Shown here piece after piece: positions 47,716-58,307 of a DNA stretch of 64,000 nt. The notes under the pieces were generated by a model. That model made no database searches. It was given only the letters and a program-made list of their open reading frames with translations, and was not told the origin of the DNA. The first letter of the stretch is position 1; each line of letters opens with the position of its first letter. Source of the stretch: Auriscalpium vulgare (Eukaryota > Basidiomycota > Agaricomycetes > Russulales > Auriscalpiaceae); NCBI GenBank assembly GCA_019915015.1, contig JAHBBC010000003.1:1736001-1800000 (forward strand). The letters are read 5' to 3'. Both the position numbers and the translations under genes were made by a program.

Positions 47716-47970
47716 GCGCGCGCACCCAGACCCATCTTTCCGTTTTACTCCATTCCTTCCTACTGTTTTATCATTGACTTTCGGCCCTGAACACTGTACG
47801 AGCGACGTTATACGATGTGACGCAGAATCCGAGGATGTATGTATGAGTGTAGCACGATCGACGCATTTGGTGTGTTTCCAGTGCGGGGCGGCTCAGTCGT
47901 CGGCGAGGACGTGATGATACGAAGTCGATGGTATAAAGTGTCTCTGATGCAGGGTATATATATATGCGTG

Positions 47971-50900
47971 TCAAGCTGCCTTGTTTTCCGATTTCAACAC
48001 CTCGGCGACATGGAGCAGCACCTGTTCTATGTTGCCTATGCGACCCTCGATGTTTCCCATGCGGTCATCGAGATTTCCGATGCGATTCTCCAAGACCGCA
48101 AGACGCTGCTCCACTGTCACCTTTTCCTCCGTTGGAGTAGGTACTTGGCAGCGGACGAGGGCGTGCTCCTCGGTGTGCTCCGGACGGTCCTTCAGTTTTG
48201 GGACGCCCTTGTCATCGCAGGATTTGCAGATATACAATTTGTCTGCGCTCAAGGAGTTAGTCGCGCGTATGTGGGTTGATCAGCCGAATACATACCCCGG
48301 TTGCAATGGAGGCAGTACCAGCAAGGTAGGGTGAGCGTCTGAGTGCAGACACCGCAGCATGGCACCGAGTCTTCCTCCACTTTCGTAGCCGTGGTCGCGG
48401 TTGACAAACGCTTCGACGCTTGGGAGATCGGTCGGGGAGCCGGTGGCGCCAGGGCCTCAGGCTGCTGCGAAGCCGATGCTGCTGTCGTCGCCTCACCTGC
48501 CGCCTTCCTCGCTGCGAGGAGGACACACAACGGCTCCACTGCCTTCAGCCCCTCCCTCGCTTTCCTGTCCAGTTTTCCGAGCTGACGCCGGAGGATCGTA
48601 GTGCGCGCTTTGTAAACATGGTGAATCGGCAGATGCGGGGCTGCCAGATCGCCTCGCTTTTCTGTCGATACAACGGAGTTGACGCAGCGCTCGACATCGC
48701 ACGTGTCCAGGGTATTGAAGGCGTTGTCCTTTTTGAAGTCGCAGTCGAGGCAGACGAGCCTTGCGCCTCCAATGCACCCGCCACAAACGTCGCACCATCC
48801 ATTCCTAAGCAGAAGCAGCAAATAGACGATCAGCCACAATAAGGAGACCTGAGAACGGGCTTACTCGTGAATGGCTGTCGTGGCTTTGATCCGCTCGATC
48901 CGCGAGCCATACAAACAGGCATCCGAAGGAAGTATGCGCAGGCCCATAGTACCAAGTTGAACTTTTTCCTCCTCAGTAAGAGGTGTTCCGCAATACAGCA
49001 GTCGCATACAAAAAGTTGAGTATATTTTCCACGTGTCCCGGCGCTCCTTGAAATACGCCCATGACCACCGCGCTCGTCGGATGTCGTGACGAACGGACTC
49101 GATAGCGAATGTCCAAAGAGCACGGGCCTTGTTCTCCCTAAGCGACCAGGGGGAAGGGTAGAAAGCGACATATTCTGGCGCCATGTTCCTCTTGTATACC
49201 AGTAAACCCAAGTTGTCCCCTGGGGTGCGTGCCGCTCCATAATTTCCTGACATGGAATTGCTGTCTCGGCAGATTGTACCGTGAAAGACAATCTTAGTCC
49301 AATGGGTGCCTCCAAACGTCAGCGTGAACGAGACTTCGGTGGCGCCCTCAGCATTGGTCGAGCAAGATCCCTCGATGTTGAAGTGGCCTTTGTTGCTGTA
49401 TCCCGTGCCTTTGATATTGCGCTCGCCGTCGCCAGCCGTCAGTGAGATTGCTTGGAGAGTTTCTCCGACGCGCCCGGTCTCTGTGCTCTCCAGGAAATGG
49501 GCACCACACCATTGACCCAAGCTGGAAAATATCAGATCTGGCAGTAGCGCGAAGAAGAGGCGACTCACACGTCTTTCAACGGGGATGCGATCGCCGTGCC
49601 AGCTTCAACCGCGTCCTGCTCATCAGACTCGAGATTCGTCTGATATGCGCTGAAGTCAAGAGCCAGCTCGTCACTGCATGGAAAGCGGAGTATTTCCTCC
49701 GGCTTCATGTCTTCCTTGGAACCATCATACGGGACCACGTTTGACCCTAGACTCATCAGGTATTCGGGCGTCCAAAGGTCGGCCTCCTTATAAAAGTACT
49801 TCAACTATAGATAGTTCAGCAATGTGATACCTCTTGAATACGACATTCAACTCACCACTCCACACGCAAAGCTTTCGAAGTGCTTGGCAACGTCCAACTT
49901 CTGTTGCGCAAATATATCTGGAGCCGAGGAAGTCAGAGGATCCTCTTACAAGACGAACGCATATATCACTTACTTCGCAAGTCTCTGGTGCGGAATCTCA
50001 GAGCGTTCGAGACATGCACAATGCTGATGCCTGCTTCGATAAATTCACGAGGAGAGAGGATCTTCCTAGTTCCAATCTTCATGATTTCATAGTGGCGCTC
50101 GAGTAGCAGGTAAAACAGGGGAAATGCAGTCTGAAAGAAAGCTTGTGAATCAATGCAGTTCCAAGGACGCACTCGTACGCACTTTTTCGATGCGCCCGTT
50201 GCCGGCAATGAGGGTAAGGGTGTTGCTTTCATCGATGAAATAATCGACTGCTTTCAAATTCTCGCGCAGGCGGTTCTCCTCCGCCTCGACATACTTTGCG
50301 AACTTGTCTTGGTGAGGACCAGCCTTGTCGTTCTTGACGGTAGCCGACAGGAGGTGAACTGCGGCCCATACCCATGAGTCGTACTGATCAACCAGCCGCC
50401 TGTTGGCCGGTAGCAGCTTCGCATGAACTGCCTCCATCTTGGAGAACAGAAGTTCTATCTTCTTGGCATAGTTGATGATCGTCGAACGCCAGCCTAAGTG
50501 CAGCACGTCAGTTATATTCTGTGTGGCAGCGCATCGACAGCATACCGATCGACCAGTACGCAATCCAGTGAGGTAGACTACGCGAGACGTGAGTCACGTC
50601 AACGAATACGAAATGAATTAATTCTAGAGCCTACCTCCAGTCGATAGGGCGGCTGCTTGTGAAGCGATTCATCTCGCCGACGGTAATGAAGCCAGAAGCA
50701 TCATCGTCACATGCCTCTAGAATGCGCTGCAGGTGCAATACATCAATGAACTTGATAGCCCACGCGTCCGCGTCAGTTTTATCGTTCTTCACAGTGCTGA
50801 TGCCCTTAATCTTCGGGCTCTCGTCATGCATCTTCTCCAAGTAGTAGTCCCGGAGGGCTAGTACAAAGTGGCGTGCCTTCACGTTGCCGCGCCAACCCTG

Positions 50901-52687
50901 TCACAGGCGTCAGCCTCCATACGGTTTTCAGTCACAGCAGCAGAAAATATGTCACCATCTCTTTCCAGATGTCGTGGATAGACTGCAGTGCACATGCTCG
51001 TCAGACGAACGGCTGAGATGAAGCCGCGCAGCGCAGACCGACCTTGTCAAGAATTCGATCGTGAGCACCCATCTTCACCTCTCTGACGATTCGGTCACTC
51101 TCTCGCCCGACGACAAGCGCAATCTCGTCGATGATCTGCCGTTTTTCTGCACCTCGAACTCGCGCGAAAATATGGCCATATTCTTTTCCACGGCGACATT
51201 CGGATCGTCCATGAGGTCGTCCCTCAGCTCGTCGAGCGACACAGGCCCAGCGGGTCGAATGCCCGCCTCTTCGGACGCCCTCGCCACCGCATTGTCGAGC
51301 GCGGCGAGCAGCCTGTCGTTGCTGCGAACAGCTTTTGCACCGCCCTTGGCTGCGACGATGTCTGCAACCACCTTCTGCTCCTTGCTGACGAAATTTTGGA
51401 ACATGCCCATCAGGACGTCAAGCCTGAGGGACAGTCAGCTCCGGCGACGCAACCCCAAGCAGCTCAGACGAGAGACACACTTAGCGTTGACCTGTTTAGT
51501 CGATGCGTGGACAATGGAGAGCTTGGCGGTCATCGCCTCCAAGGTTTCCGTGGTGTGGACGGAGAGCGCGAACTCGATATCTGTGCGCCGCTTCTCGAAA
51601 AGATCGACAAACGACAGGAGTTTGGCGTCCCAGAGCGGGCCCTGGAAAACCTTGGCCAGGAGCTTTTTCTTGCAATACGCGTCGCAGGCATTCGAGCACG
51701 CTTTGATGTCGTCTGCCGTCTTCTCGACGAGCGCCTTGAGACGGTCTTCGATGGTGGTCTTGTCGGGCGCGACGAGCTTCTCGTCTCGTATGTCGTGCAA
51801 TCTGGCAGCGGCAAGGGCCAGACTGGTCAGGAGGAACGAACGTGAGCGAGGGACGCGCTCTTACTGGAGTAGCACGGCCATCATGTCCTTCATCTCAACG
51901 TACAGAGCGATGACTTCTTTTCATTGTCGCGCCGCGTCACCTCGAGCGTATACACACAGTCTTGAACGCCATGACCGCGACTACACACCAGCGTCGATCG
52001 TCATCACCAGCCACACGCAGTAAGTAATTAGGGAACACGTACCTGCAATGAATGGATGCACCTCGGCGACAACATCGAGTGCGTTCATGAAGACTGGCAT
52101 GCCCTCGAAGAAATGATTGATCCCATCCTCTATGTGCTGCGCGATACCGTGTCCTCGAATACCGTCGTGCTGCCGACCACGAGCGGCTCATAGGCATCTT
52201 TGACGTCCAGCACGGCTGCCACTTTGTCCTCTGCCAACGGTCATTTCATTTACAGTTGTGTGCACATAGTAGCAAGGACGACATACATACCAGCAGAATT
52301 GACCACCTTGCTCCCGCCGGGAGGGCTTTTAGGGCCCTTGCTCACTTGATCCCAGACCACCGCCAGAGTCGCTCCGGGAGGTGGGTCTGATTTGTCCGCC
52401 GCATGAGCATCCGGCGTGATCGTTTGAGGACTCGCGACATCGCCATGCGCAGCTGTGGTCTCGTCGATGACGTCCCCGGTCACTGGCAGCGACGAGTTCC
52501 GCAGCGCAGACGAACTGCGAACCCCGGGATCGCCAGGCGCTGTCGAAGCGCGAGGGCCTCGCCGCCGAGATGCCGCCTCGGGACCAGATGATGGCGACTT
52601 TGCCCGCCCAAGTTGCAGTTCGTCGGCCGAGCGCCCGCGCTTGAGATTGGGATGGCTGATGCTGTGGAAAAAGCGAGAGAGCGACAT
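47971..52687 (-). CDS. Large multidomain protein: Goodbye-like N-terminus, EF-hand, C-terminal zinc finger and coiled coil
   Basis: One gene, traced through in-phase introns. Start MSLSRFFHSISHPNLKRGRS, a Ser/Pro-rich head, then AAVLDVKDAYEPLVVG and a helical part (NALDVVAEVHPFIA; VAVMAFKTV) resembling the fungal STAND N-terminal Goodbye domain. Next IEDRLKALVEKTADDIKACS, NACDAYCKKKLLAKV, an EF-hand loop DDDASGFITVGE (Asp1, Asp3, Ser5, Glu12), FPLFYLLLERHYEIMKIGT, a beta-rich part VSFTLTFGGTHWTKIVFHG, then a zinc finger (GWCDVCGGCIGG, LVCLDCDF, CWYCLHCN, YICKSCDD, HTEEHALVRC). The tail has heptads RIGNLDDRMGNIEGRIGNIE and ends KSENKAA. A Ca-responsive role in incompatibility or cell-death signalling is only inference. 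In this sequence the frame is broken at several points between 51.1 and 52.2 kb. Confidence 0.72.
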
Positions 52688-52817
52688 GCTGGTGAGCGCA
52701 GCTTTTCAGGAGCGAATTCAGGCCCTCCGGCGATGCGCAGTATAAAACATAGACGCTGGTCGACTCTTCGGCTACTGGCGCCTGCAGGCGCCCATAAGTC
52801 TTCGACAAAGTCGGGAC

Positions 52818-52820
52818 AAT
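52818..52820. repeat. Target-site duplication AAT, left
   Basis: AAT immediately before the left inverted repeat matches AAT at 56208-56210 immediately after the right one. Confidence 0.75.
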
Positions 52821-52888
52821 AGGGGAGCTCAGAGTAGACCGTTTTCGTTTCCGTTTCGTTTTCAAACGCCTTTCGTTTTCGATTCGGC
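52821..52888. repeat. Left terminal inverted repeat (68 bp)
   Basis: Begins AGGGGAGCTCAGAGTAGACC and ends GATTCGGC; it contains repeated GTTTTCGTTT-like subunits. Exact reverse complement of 56140-56207. Confidence 0.95.
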
Positions 52889-52973
52889 GCCCCGGCGTGA
52901 TATTACATAATGTCACTCAATCTACGCCGCTGCGCGACACCGCCGCCATTGCTTTCGAGCTCTTCCACCAGCC

Positions 52974-54293
52974 ATGGCCCGTGCTACCTACCACGATGAG
53001 ATTATCGACGCATACATCACATATATGGCTATCCAGATGGCACTCATGCCTCCATCTTCAGCCACAGCTATGATGGAGCAGCTCCAACGCGATAGCTCAA
53101 TCCTTCACACCATCCTATCCTCCCGCTACATCAACCCCCGTCCTCCCGTCGTTAAAGCGGCAATCTCCAGCTTGCATGGGAGTATGCACAGGATCCTGCC
53201 CATCACCACCGCTTTATCAACATGCTCCGTGTCTCTCCCACGTCTTCGACACTATCCTTGGCCTCATCGAGGGTCATCCCGTATTCCAGAACAACTCGAA
53301 CACCCCGCAGGAGGATATCCGAACGCAATTAGCGGTGACCCTGTACCGTATGGGTCGCTATGGCAATGGCGCATCTCTCGAGGATATCAGCCGTGCAGCG
53401 GGCTGTTCAGAGGGCGCTGTGGAGCTATACACGGAGAGATGTCAGGAGGCGCTGATGTCCTTGCATGGGATGTTTGTACGGCCGCTAACAGAGGAGGAGA
53501 AAGAGGTCGAGAAAAGGTGGATTGATGAGCAGCTTGGTTTCACGGGATCCACCTGGAGGGAGGGATGGGTGATGTACGACGGGACAATTGTTGTCCTGTA
53601 CAGTCGCCCCGGCCTCGACGGTGACGCGTACTACACAAGGAAGTGCAACTATGGGTTCAACGTCCAGGTATGCTGGATATCTTCTAATAGCTCCTGACTG
53701 ACATATCTGTACACAGATTGGCAATACACCGTCGAATCTACGAATCGTTGACTATTCGCTTGGCATGACCGGTTCTGCTCATGATGCATCTGCATTTGAG
53801 CATACTGCAGCTGTCAAGCATACCGACTGGTTCTTCAGAGGTGACGAGTTTGCATGGGGTGACTCTGCGTACCCTGTCAGCTCGCGGACCATCCCAGTTC
53901 ACAAGAAACCAGCGTCGTTAGACCGCTCAAATGCCTTATTCGACAAACACGTAGCTCGCCTACGCGTTCGCTCTGAACACACCATGGGTGCACTCAAGGC
54001 CGATGGCAATCCCTTCGTGGCTTACGGCTCAATATCCGTTACAATCGGGACCATATACGAGCGTGTCGGTGGATTTCATGTTGCATCATCTTGCACAACG
54101 CAGTGCTCGACATCGAAGGATGGCGAGTGGGACAAGCTTTGCGACTTGGCACTCACGTGCTCAGGAAGAGGACGATAGGGGGGAGCCAGATGATCCTATA
54201 GATGATGATATCACAGAGGATGATGATTGCGAGGCTAGGAGACGTGGCCTTGTGGCAGAAATAGTAGCCGCTCAACGAGCAGGACTTGTATAA
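52974..54293 (+). pseudogene. PIF/Harbinger transposase (DDE_Tnp_4), frame broken
   Basis: Start MARATYHDEIIDAYITYMAI. Conserved parts: LAWEYAQDPAHHHRFINML, FDTILGLIEGHPVF, GNGASLEDISRAAGCSEGAV (helix-turn-helix-like). The catalytic triad is Asp in WVMYDGTIVVL, Asp in TGSAHDASAFEH and Glu in VRSEHTMGALKG. An acidic C-terminus follows (RGEPDDPIDDDITEDDDCE), ending QRAGLV. One canonical intron lies at about 53668-53716. Continuity of homology needs frame changes near 53155, 53241, 54000 and again near 54130-54150, each consistent with one missing base. The gene as written cannot give a full transposase. Confidence 0.85.
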
Positions 54294-54408
54294 ATGAACA
54301 AGATTAAATCTGAGATTGTAAAGAGTAAGAGAGATATAATCAGAAAGAAGAAAGGACTGTGTAGCATTAAATGAGAGGCTGCAGTTAGAAAGGACAAAAG
54401 CAAAATGA

Positions 54409-56008
54409 TCAGACTAAGCCTCGCTCCAACTCGTCTGGAACCACAGATGATCCTCGTCCAAGATCTCTGTCCAACTGGCTCTCATCCCAGGGAGGACTAT
54501 TTTCTCTCTGGCTTGTCATCTCGCTCTCGGGCTCATCATCCGGAGGTGTCGATGCGCGCGGCAGAGATGAAGGCGTCGATGCAGCGGTTGACATAGAGCC
54601 CGTGCGTGAGATGGAACGAGCGGGCGTAGCGGCGGCGACAACCAGAGGAGGATTCTGAAGGCGCGATATATTTTCACGGAGATCTTGAAGCTGCAGCTGA
54701 AGGTCATCGTCAAGTGCTTCCGACTTGCGGCGATACTCATCGTTCGTCCACAAGCCAATCTGCAGCTCACGAAAGAGGCGGTCGTGGCGATCGCGAGCGT
54801 CTTGGCGAAGACTATTCATGTCATCGCGCAGCCTGTCGACAGCTTGGCGGATGTTCTCTTCCTTTGACACCGCAAAAGCTACGCCTGCCACATGAATTAG
54901 TCCACGTGCATTACCAACAACTAGTATTACTTACTCGATGGACTCCTTCAGTATGTCTTGAATGCCGGTGCGTGACGTGGGCTTGAAGCGACCCTTCAAG
55001 CTCTCCAGCTTCTCTTCCGACAGGTGTGCGGGAGTCTTCTTCGCACTTGCTTGCGACGAGGGCGGCACGCGGTTCTCTTTGGAGTGTGTGGCGTCTGCGG
55101 TGGCGATCCCGGGCCGGGTGCGGTCGCAGAAGAGTCTTGCGCGAGAGGCGCCGGGCCATCGTGAACGCGTAGGACGGGGTCTATGTCCTCTTCGCGCGGT
55201 TGCCGCACAGGTGGCGCGTCGTCGGGAGGCTGATAGTGCACTGTGCGGTGACCGTCCGTCCGGACCAACCCAGTCGTGATGATGATCGGGTTTTCATTTG
55301 GGCGGGTGGCAAGGATCGCGTGAATTCGGGGGAAGACAGCGAACTCGGCCTCGATCTCCTCTGCACAGGATGTGTTAGCCTCCAGCGTGCTCATCGGAGA
55401 TCACAAAATGAACTTACGCCAGATATTCTTGTGGCGTGCATCGGTATCCTCGGATGGGCCATCTGGCCCTATGTAGCAGACCAAATACTCATCTGGACCA
55501 TCGTCGGCATCACCTGTGTCGACGATGGCCTCATTCCCAGTGAGGACACCTCCACCCGTGCACTTAATGCGCCGAACCTTGGAGTGATAGGTGATGCGTA
55601 GCCTACACAAGCCTGTGAGCACGTATGAGGCATCCAATAAGGGTATGGACATACTGATTTATTTTCCCGAGCACCTTTGCTCCCAGACTGACGAAATCCG
55701 AGTCCGGAGCATCCTTCCAGAGGATGCGAGCAAGCCGCTGACCCGCTGCGACCTTACTTTCTCCGCTTTTCTTCTGGAAAGATGTCAGTAACAAAGCCCA
55801 GATGATGCGTGGGCCACCTGCATACCTCACCACGCTTGTTACCAAACATAACCTTGCGATTTTGCGGCTGTTCGAGCTCCGTGATGAGCTGCAGGAGCAG
55901 CTCATTTGGCTTCTTATTTGTGCCCCAGCTGATGTTCTCCTCACGGGATTTCTTGCCCGGAGCTGTCTCAGGCTGGTCGGAGTCCGAGCGGCCGCGTTTC
56001 CGGGGCAT
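54409..56008 (-). CDS. Second transposon-encoded protein, unknown; probable DNA-binding partner
   Basis: Start MPRKRGRSDSDQPETAPGKK at 56008, a basic nuclear-targeting-like head. Exons then read WGTNKKPNELLLQLITELEQ, SGESKVAAGQRLARILWKDA and YHSKVRRIKCTGGGVLTGNE. Later parts are RIHAILATRPNENPIIITTG, a Pro-rich linker, SEEKLESLKGRFKPTSRTGI, and a coiled-coil-like EENIRQAVDRLRDDMNSLRQ...LDDDLQLQLQDLRENISRL. Ends PDELERGLV. PIF/Harbinger elements usually carry a Myb/SANT-like accessory gene; I do not see the Trp pattern of that fold, so this is only positional inference. A frame change near 55073 (consistent with one missing base) separates PHTPKR from KENRVPPSSQASAKK. Confidence 0.6.
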
Positions 56009-56139
56009 TAAGAGAGTAGGAGAGTGTAGATTAAGGAGGTATCGCGAGGGAATGAGTGTGTGAGACACGAAGACGCCGCACAACGCGAGCGTCACCTAAA
56101 GTCACACGATTGTCACACATCGGGTCACTTATGCCGCGG

Positions 56140-56207
56140 GCCGAATCGAAAACGAAAGGCGTTTGAAAACGAAACGGAAACGAAAACGGTCTACTCTGAG
56201 CTCCCCT
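56140..56207. repeat. Right terminal inverted repeat (68 bp)
   Basis: Exact reverse complement of 52821-52888; ends GGTCTACTCTGAGCTCCCCT, followed by the AAT duplication at 56208-56210. Confidence 0.95.
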
Positions 56208-56392
56208 AATGGATGTGCGGCTGGCGCTAGATTCTGAGTTGCATGTCGGTGAGTGAGCCGGTGGGCAACTACTAAAGAGCGTTGACAGGTCCGCGTCCGT
56301 AGCGGTAAGCCCGCCGCCGCAGGCCGCCGCGTGAACTGACCGTACGTCCGACCTCTTTGTCCTTTCGCCAACCACCTCCGCAGTGCGCACCG

Positions 56393-58307
56393 ATGCTCAA
56401 CGACAGCGACGGCATACAGGAGAGGTGTGTAATATAGCTCATATACGCATGTTTGTCATGGAGCGCCGTGACTGCAGGGCCGATGCCTTCTGGACCACCT
56501 CTCTGAATGAACGACTCGCCTCCTTAGGGATCCTCCCATCGTCTTCAACAAATGACACCGCACACACCTCCCAAGCCATACTCAACGCCGAAGTGCGCGG
56601 TGCAAGGCTTGCCCTCTGTGCCCTGCTGACACGTTGCAATGTGTTTGCCCCCATCTCCATGCTCCCGCCGGAAATCCTCGCGCACATCTTCGAAATCCTA
56701 GCTCTCCTGAGCCCGCCAAGGAAGGCCGCGCTCTACAACGAAGAAAGGAGGGCTAGGCCGACGCTGGGCTGGATCGCGCCCGCGACGCACGTGTGCCGCA
56801 GCTGGCGCGCAACCGCGCTGGGCCACCCCGCGCTGTGGGGGAGGATCTCGTTCGAGCTCGGCATGCCATGGGCGCGGGAGATGCTGGCGCGCACGGGGGC
56901 CGCGCCGCTGGTGATCGAACAGCTGTACGAGTATCTGGAGATGCAAACCGAGACCGACGAGATGCTCCTGGCGCACTGCGCTCACATTGGGGAGCTGAGG
57001 ATCGTTCGAAGAGCGGAGGGATGGCAGCTCTTCAAACCGATCCTCGCCTCGCCCGCCCCTGCCCTCGAGGTCCTCGAGGTCACCATAGTGGGAGATAGAC
57101 CGCCTACCGTCACAGATCTTTTTGGCGGCCGCGCGGACCGTCTGCAGAGGATGGTCATGCGGAACTGCGCATTTGCGTGGACGTGTTTCCCCGGAGCCCA
57201 CTCACACATCTCATTCTCCAGTTTTCCTCATACAGGACTTCACAGGGAGAGCCTGCTCCGCATCAGCGCCCCGACGTCTTCCTTGATTTCTTCGCCGCAC
57301 TCCCCGCGCTCGAGGTCCTCTCCCTGGAGCACTGCCTACCCCCACCCGCCTGCTACAAGGATGGCAACGCTGTCTCGCTTCCGTGCCTTGCCAGGGTCTC
57401 GTTGTCTGGGCGAGCTGTTGATGTGACGGCGGCCCTTGGCCACATTCGCTTGCCCTCCTCCGCCAAATTGCGCCTCAACTGCGTCTCCAGAAGCGCGACG
57501 AGCGACGAGTGTCTGATGGCCTTCTCCCTCGCGGCGGCGCACCTCAAATTCGCTAGTGAAAGCATCCACACGCTCAAGATCAAAACAGGCCCCGGGGACG
57601 CGAAGATTCTCGTGAATGCGCAAATAGAAAATGTCTCCTTCGACGGCATGGTTGGGGGCGAGCTGGATCTTTCTATCGTGATGTCCTGGGGGCCCTTGGA
57701 GGATGTCGGTGCGCCGGGCATGATGCTATCTACACTTCGTGACATAGCAAGCGCTCTCCCGATAAAGCACCTGCAGACACTCCATCTGCATGGAGCAGGT
57801 AGCGGGCCATGGACGGAGATGTTTCGACAATCTAGAGCAGTGCAGCACCTTGCCGTGACGGGCCGCATGCATACGCTCATCATAGCGCTGGCTAATCCTC
57901 TGCGCCCCGATGCTGCCATGACGTCCGAGAGAGAGGGGGGACAGCACGAGCCCTACCACCCTACCGTCCTCTTCCCGATGCTCGAACATCTGCACCTCAC
58001 AAACGTCGATCTCACAGATGGCGCGCCGTTGGATGTGGGTGATGTGCTGAGGGCGGCACTCCGTCTGCGCCTTCGGCAAAAGGTAGCTCTCAAGACGTTG
58101 TCCATTGTGGAATGTTTCGTCCGCGGGCACCAAGTTGATGGCTTCGCGCAGCTCGTCCGCAATGTGTGCTGGGATGGAGAGACGAATGTTGAACCGGAAG
58201 AGAGTGACGAGGACGAGGAGGACGAGAACGAGAACGAGGATGACGAGGATGACGAGGACGAGGAGGACGAGGAGGACGAGGATGAGGATGAGGACGAGGA
58301 CGAGTGA
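56393..58307 (+). pseudogene. F-box/LRR-like protein, paralogue 3, with a one-base frameshift
   Basis: Exon 1 reads MLNDSDGIQER (56393-56424) and joins after an intron to ADAFWTTSLNERLASL, as in paralogue 1. F-box ISMLPPEILAHIFEILAL and ATHVCRSWRATALGHPALW. At 57189-57192 the run is CCCC where paralogue 1 has CCCCC (both encode WTCFP...). The frame therefore shifts from WTCFPRSPLTHL to a spurious GAHSHIS read-through that ends at 57426. The correct frame stays open from 57177 to 58307 (FLDFFAALPALEVLSLEHCL...), finishing in an unusually long Glu/Asp tail coded by GAGGAC-type repeats. A genuine pseudogene or a sequencing slip would look the same here. Confidence 0.8.
58195..58306. repeat. GAGGAC-type microsatellite coding an acidic tail
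   Basis: Imperfect GAGGACGAG repeats at the 3' end of F-box gene 3 give a run of more than 30 nearly all Glu/Asp residues. The tails of paralogues 1 and 2 are shorter and mixed. Confidence 0.85.

Larger units (their letters stand above)
52821..56207. mobile_element. PIF/Harbinger-type DNA transposon, 3,387 bp
   Basis: Bounded by 68-bp perfect terminal inverted repeats and a 3-bp AAT duplication. It encodes a DDE_Tnp_4-type transposase (plus) and a second protein (minus), the usual two-gene layout of PIF/Harbinger elements. It lies in the short interval between the large EF-hand gene (start 52687, minus) and F-box gene 3 (start 56393, plus), so it separates two divergent promoters. Confidence 0.9.
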
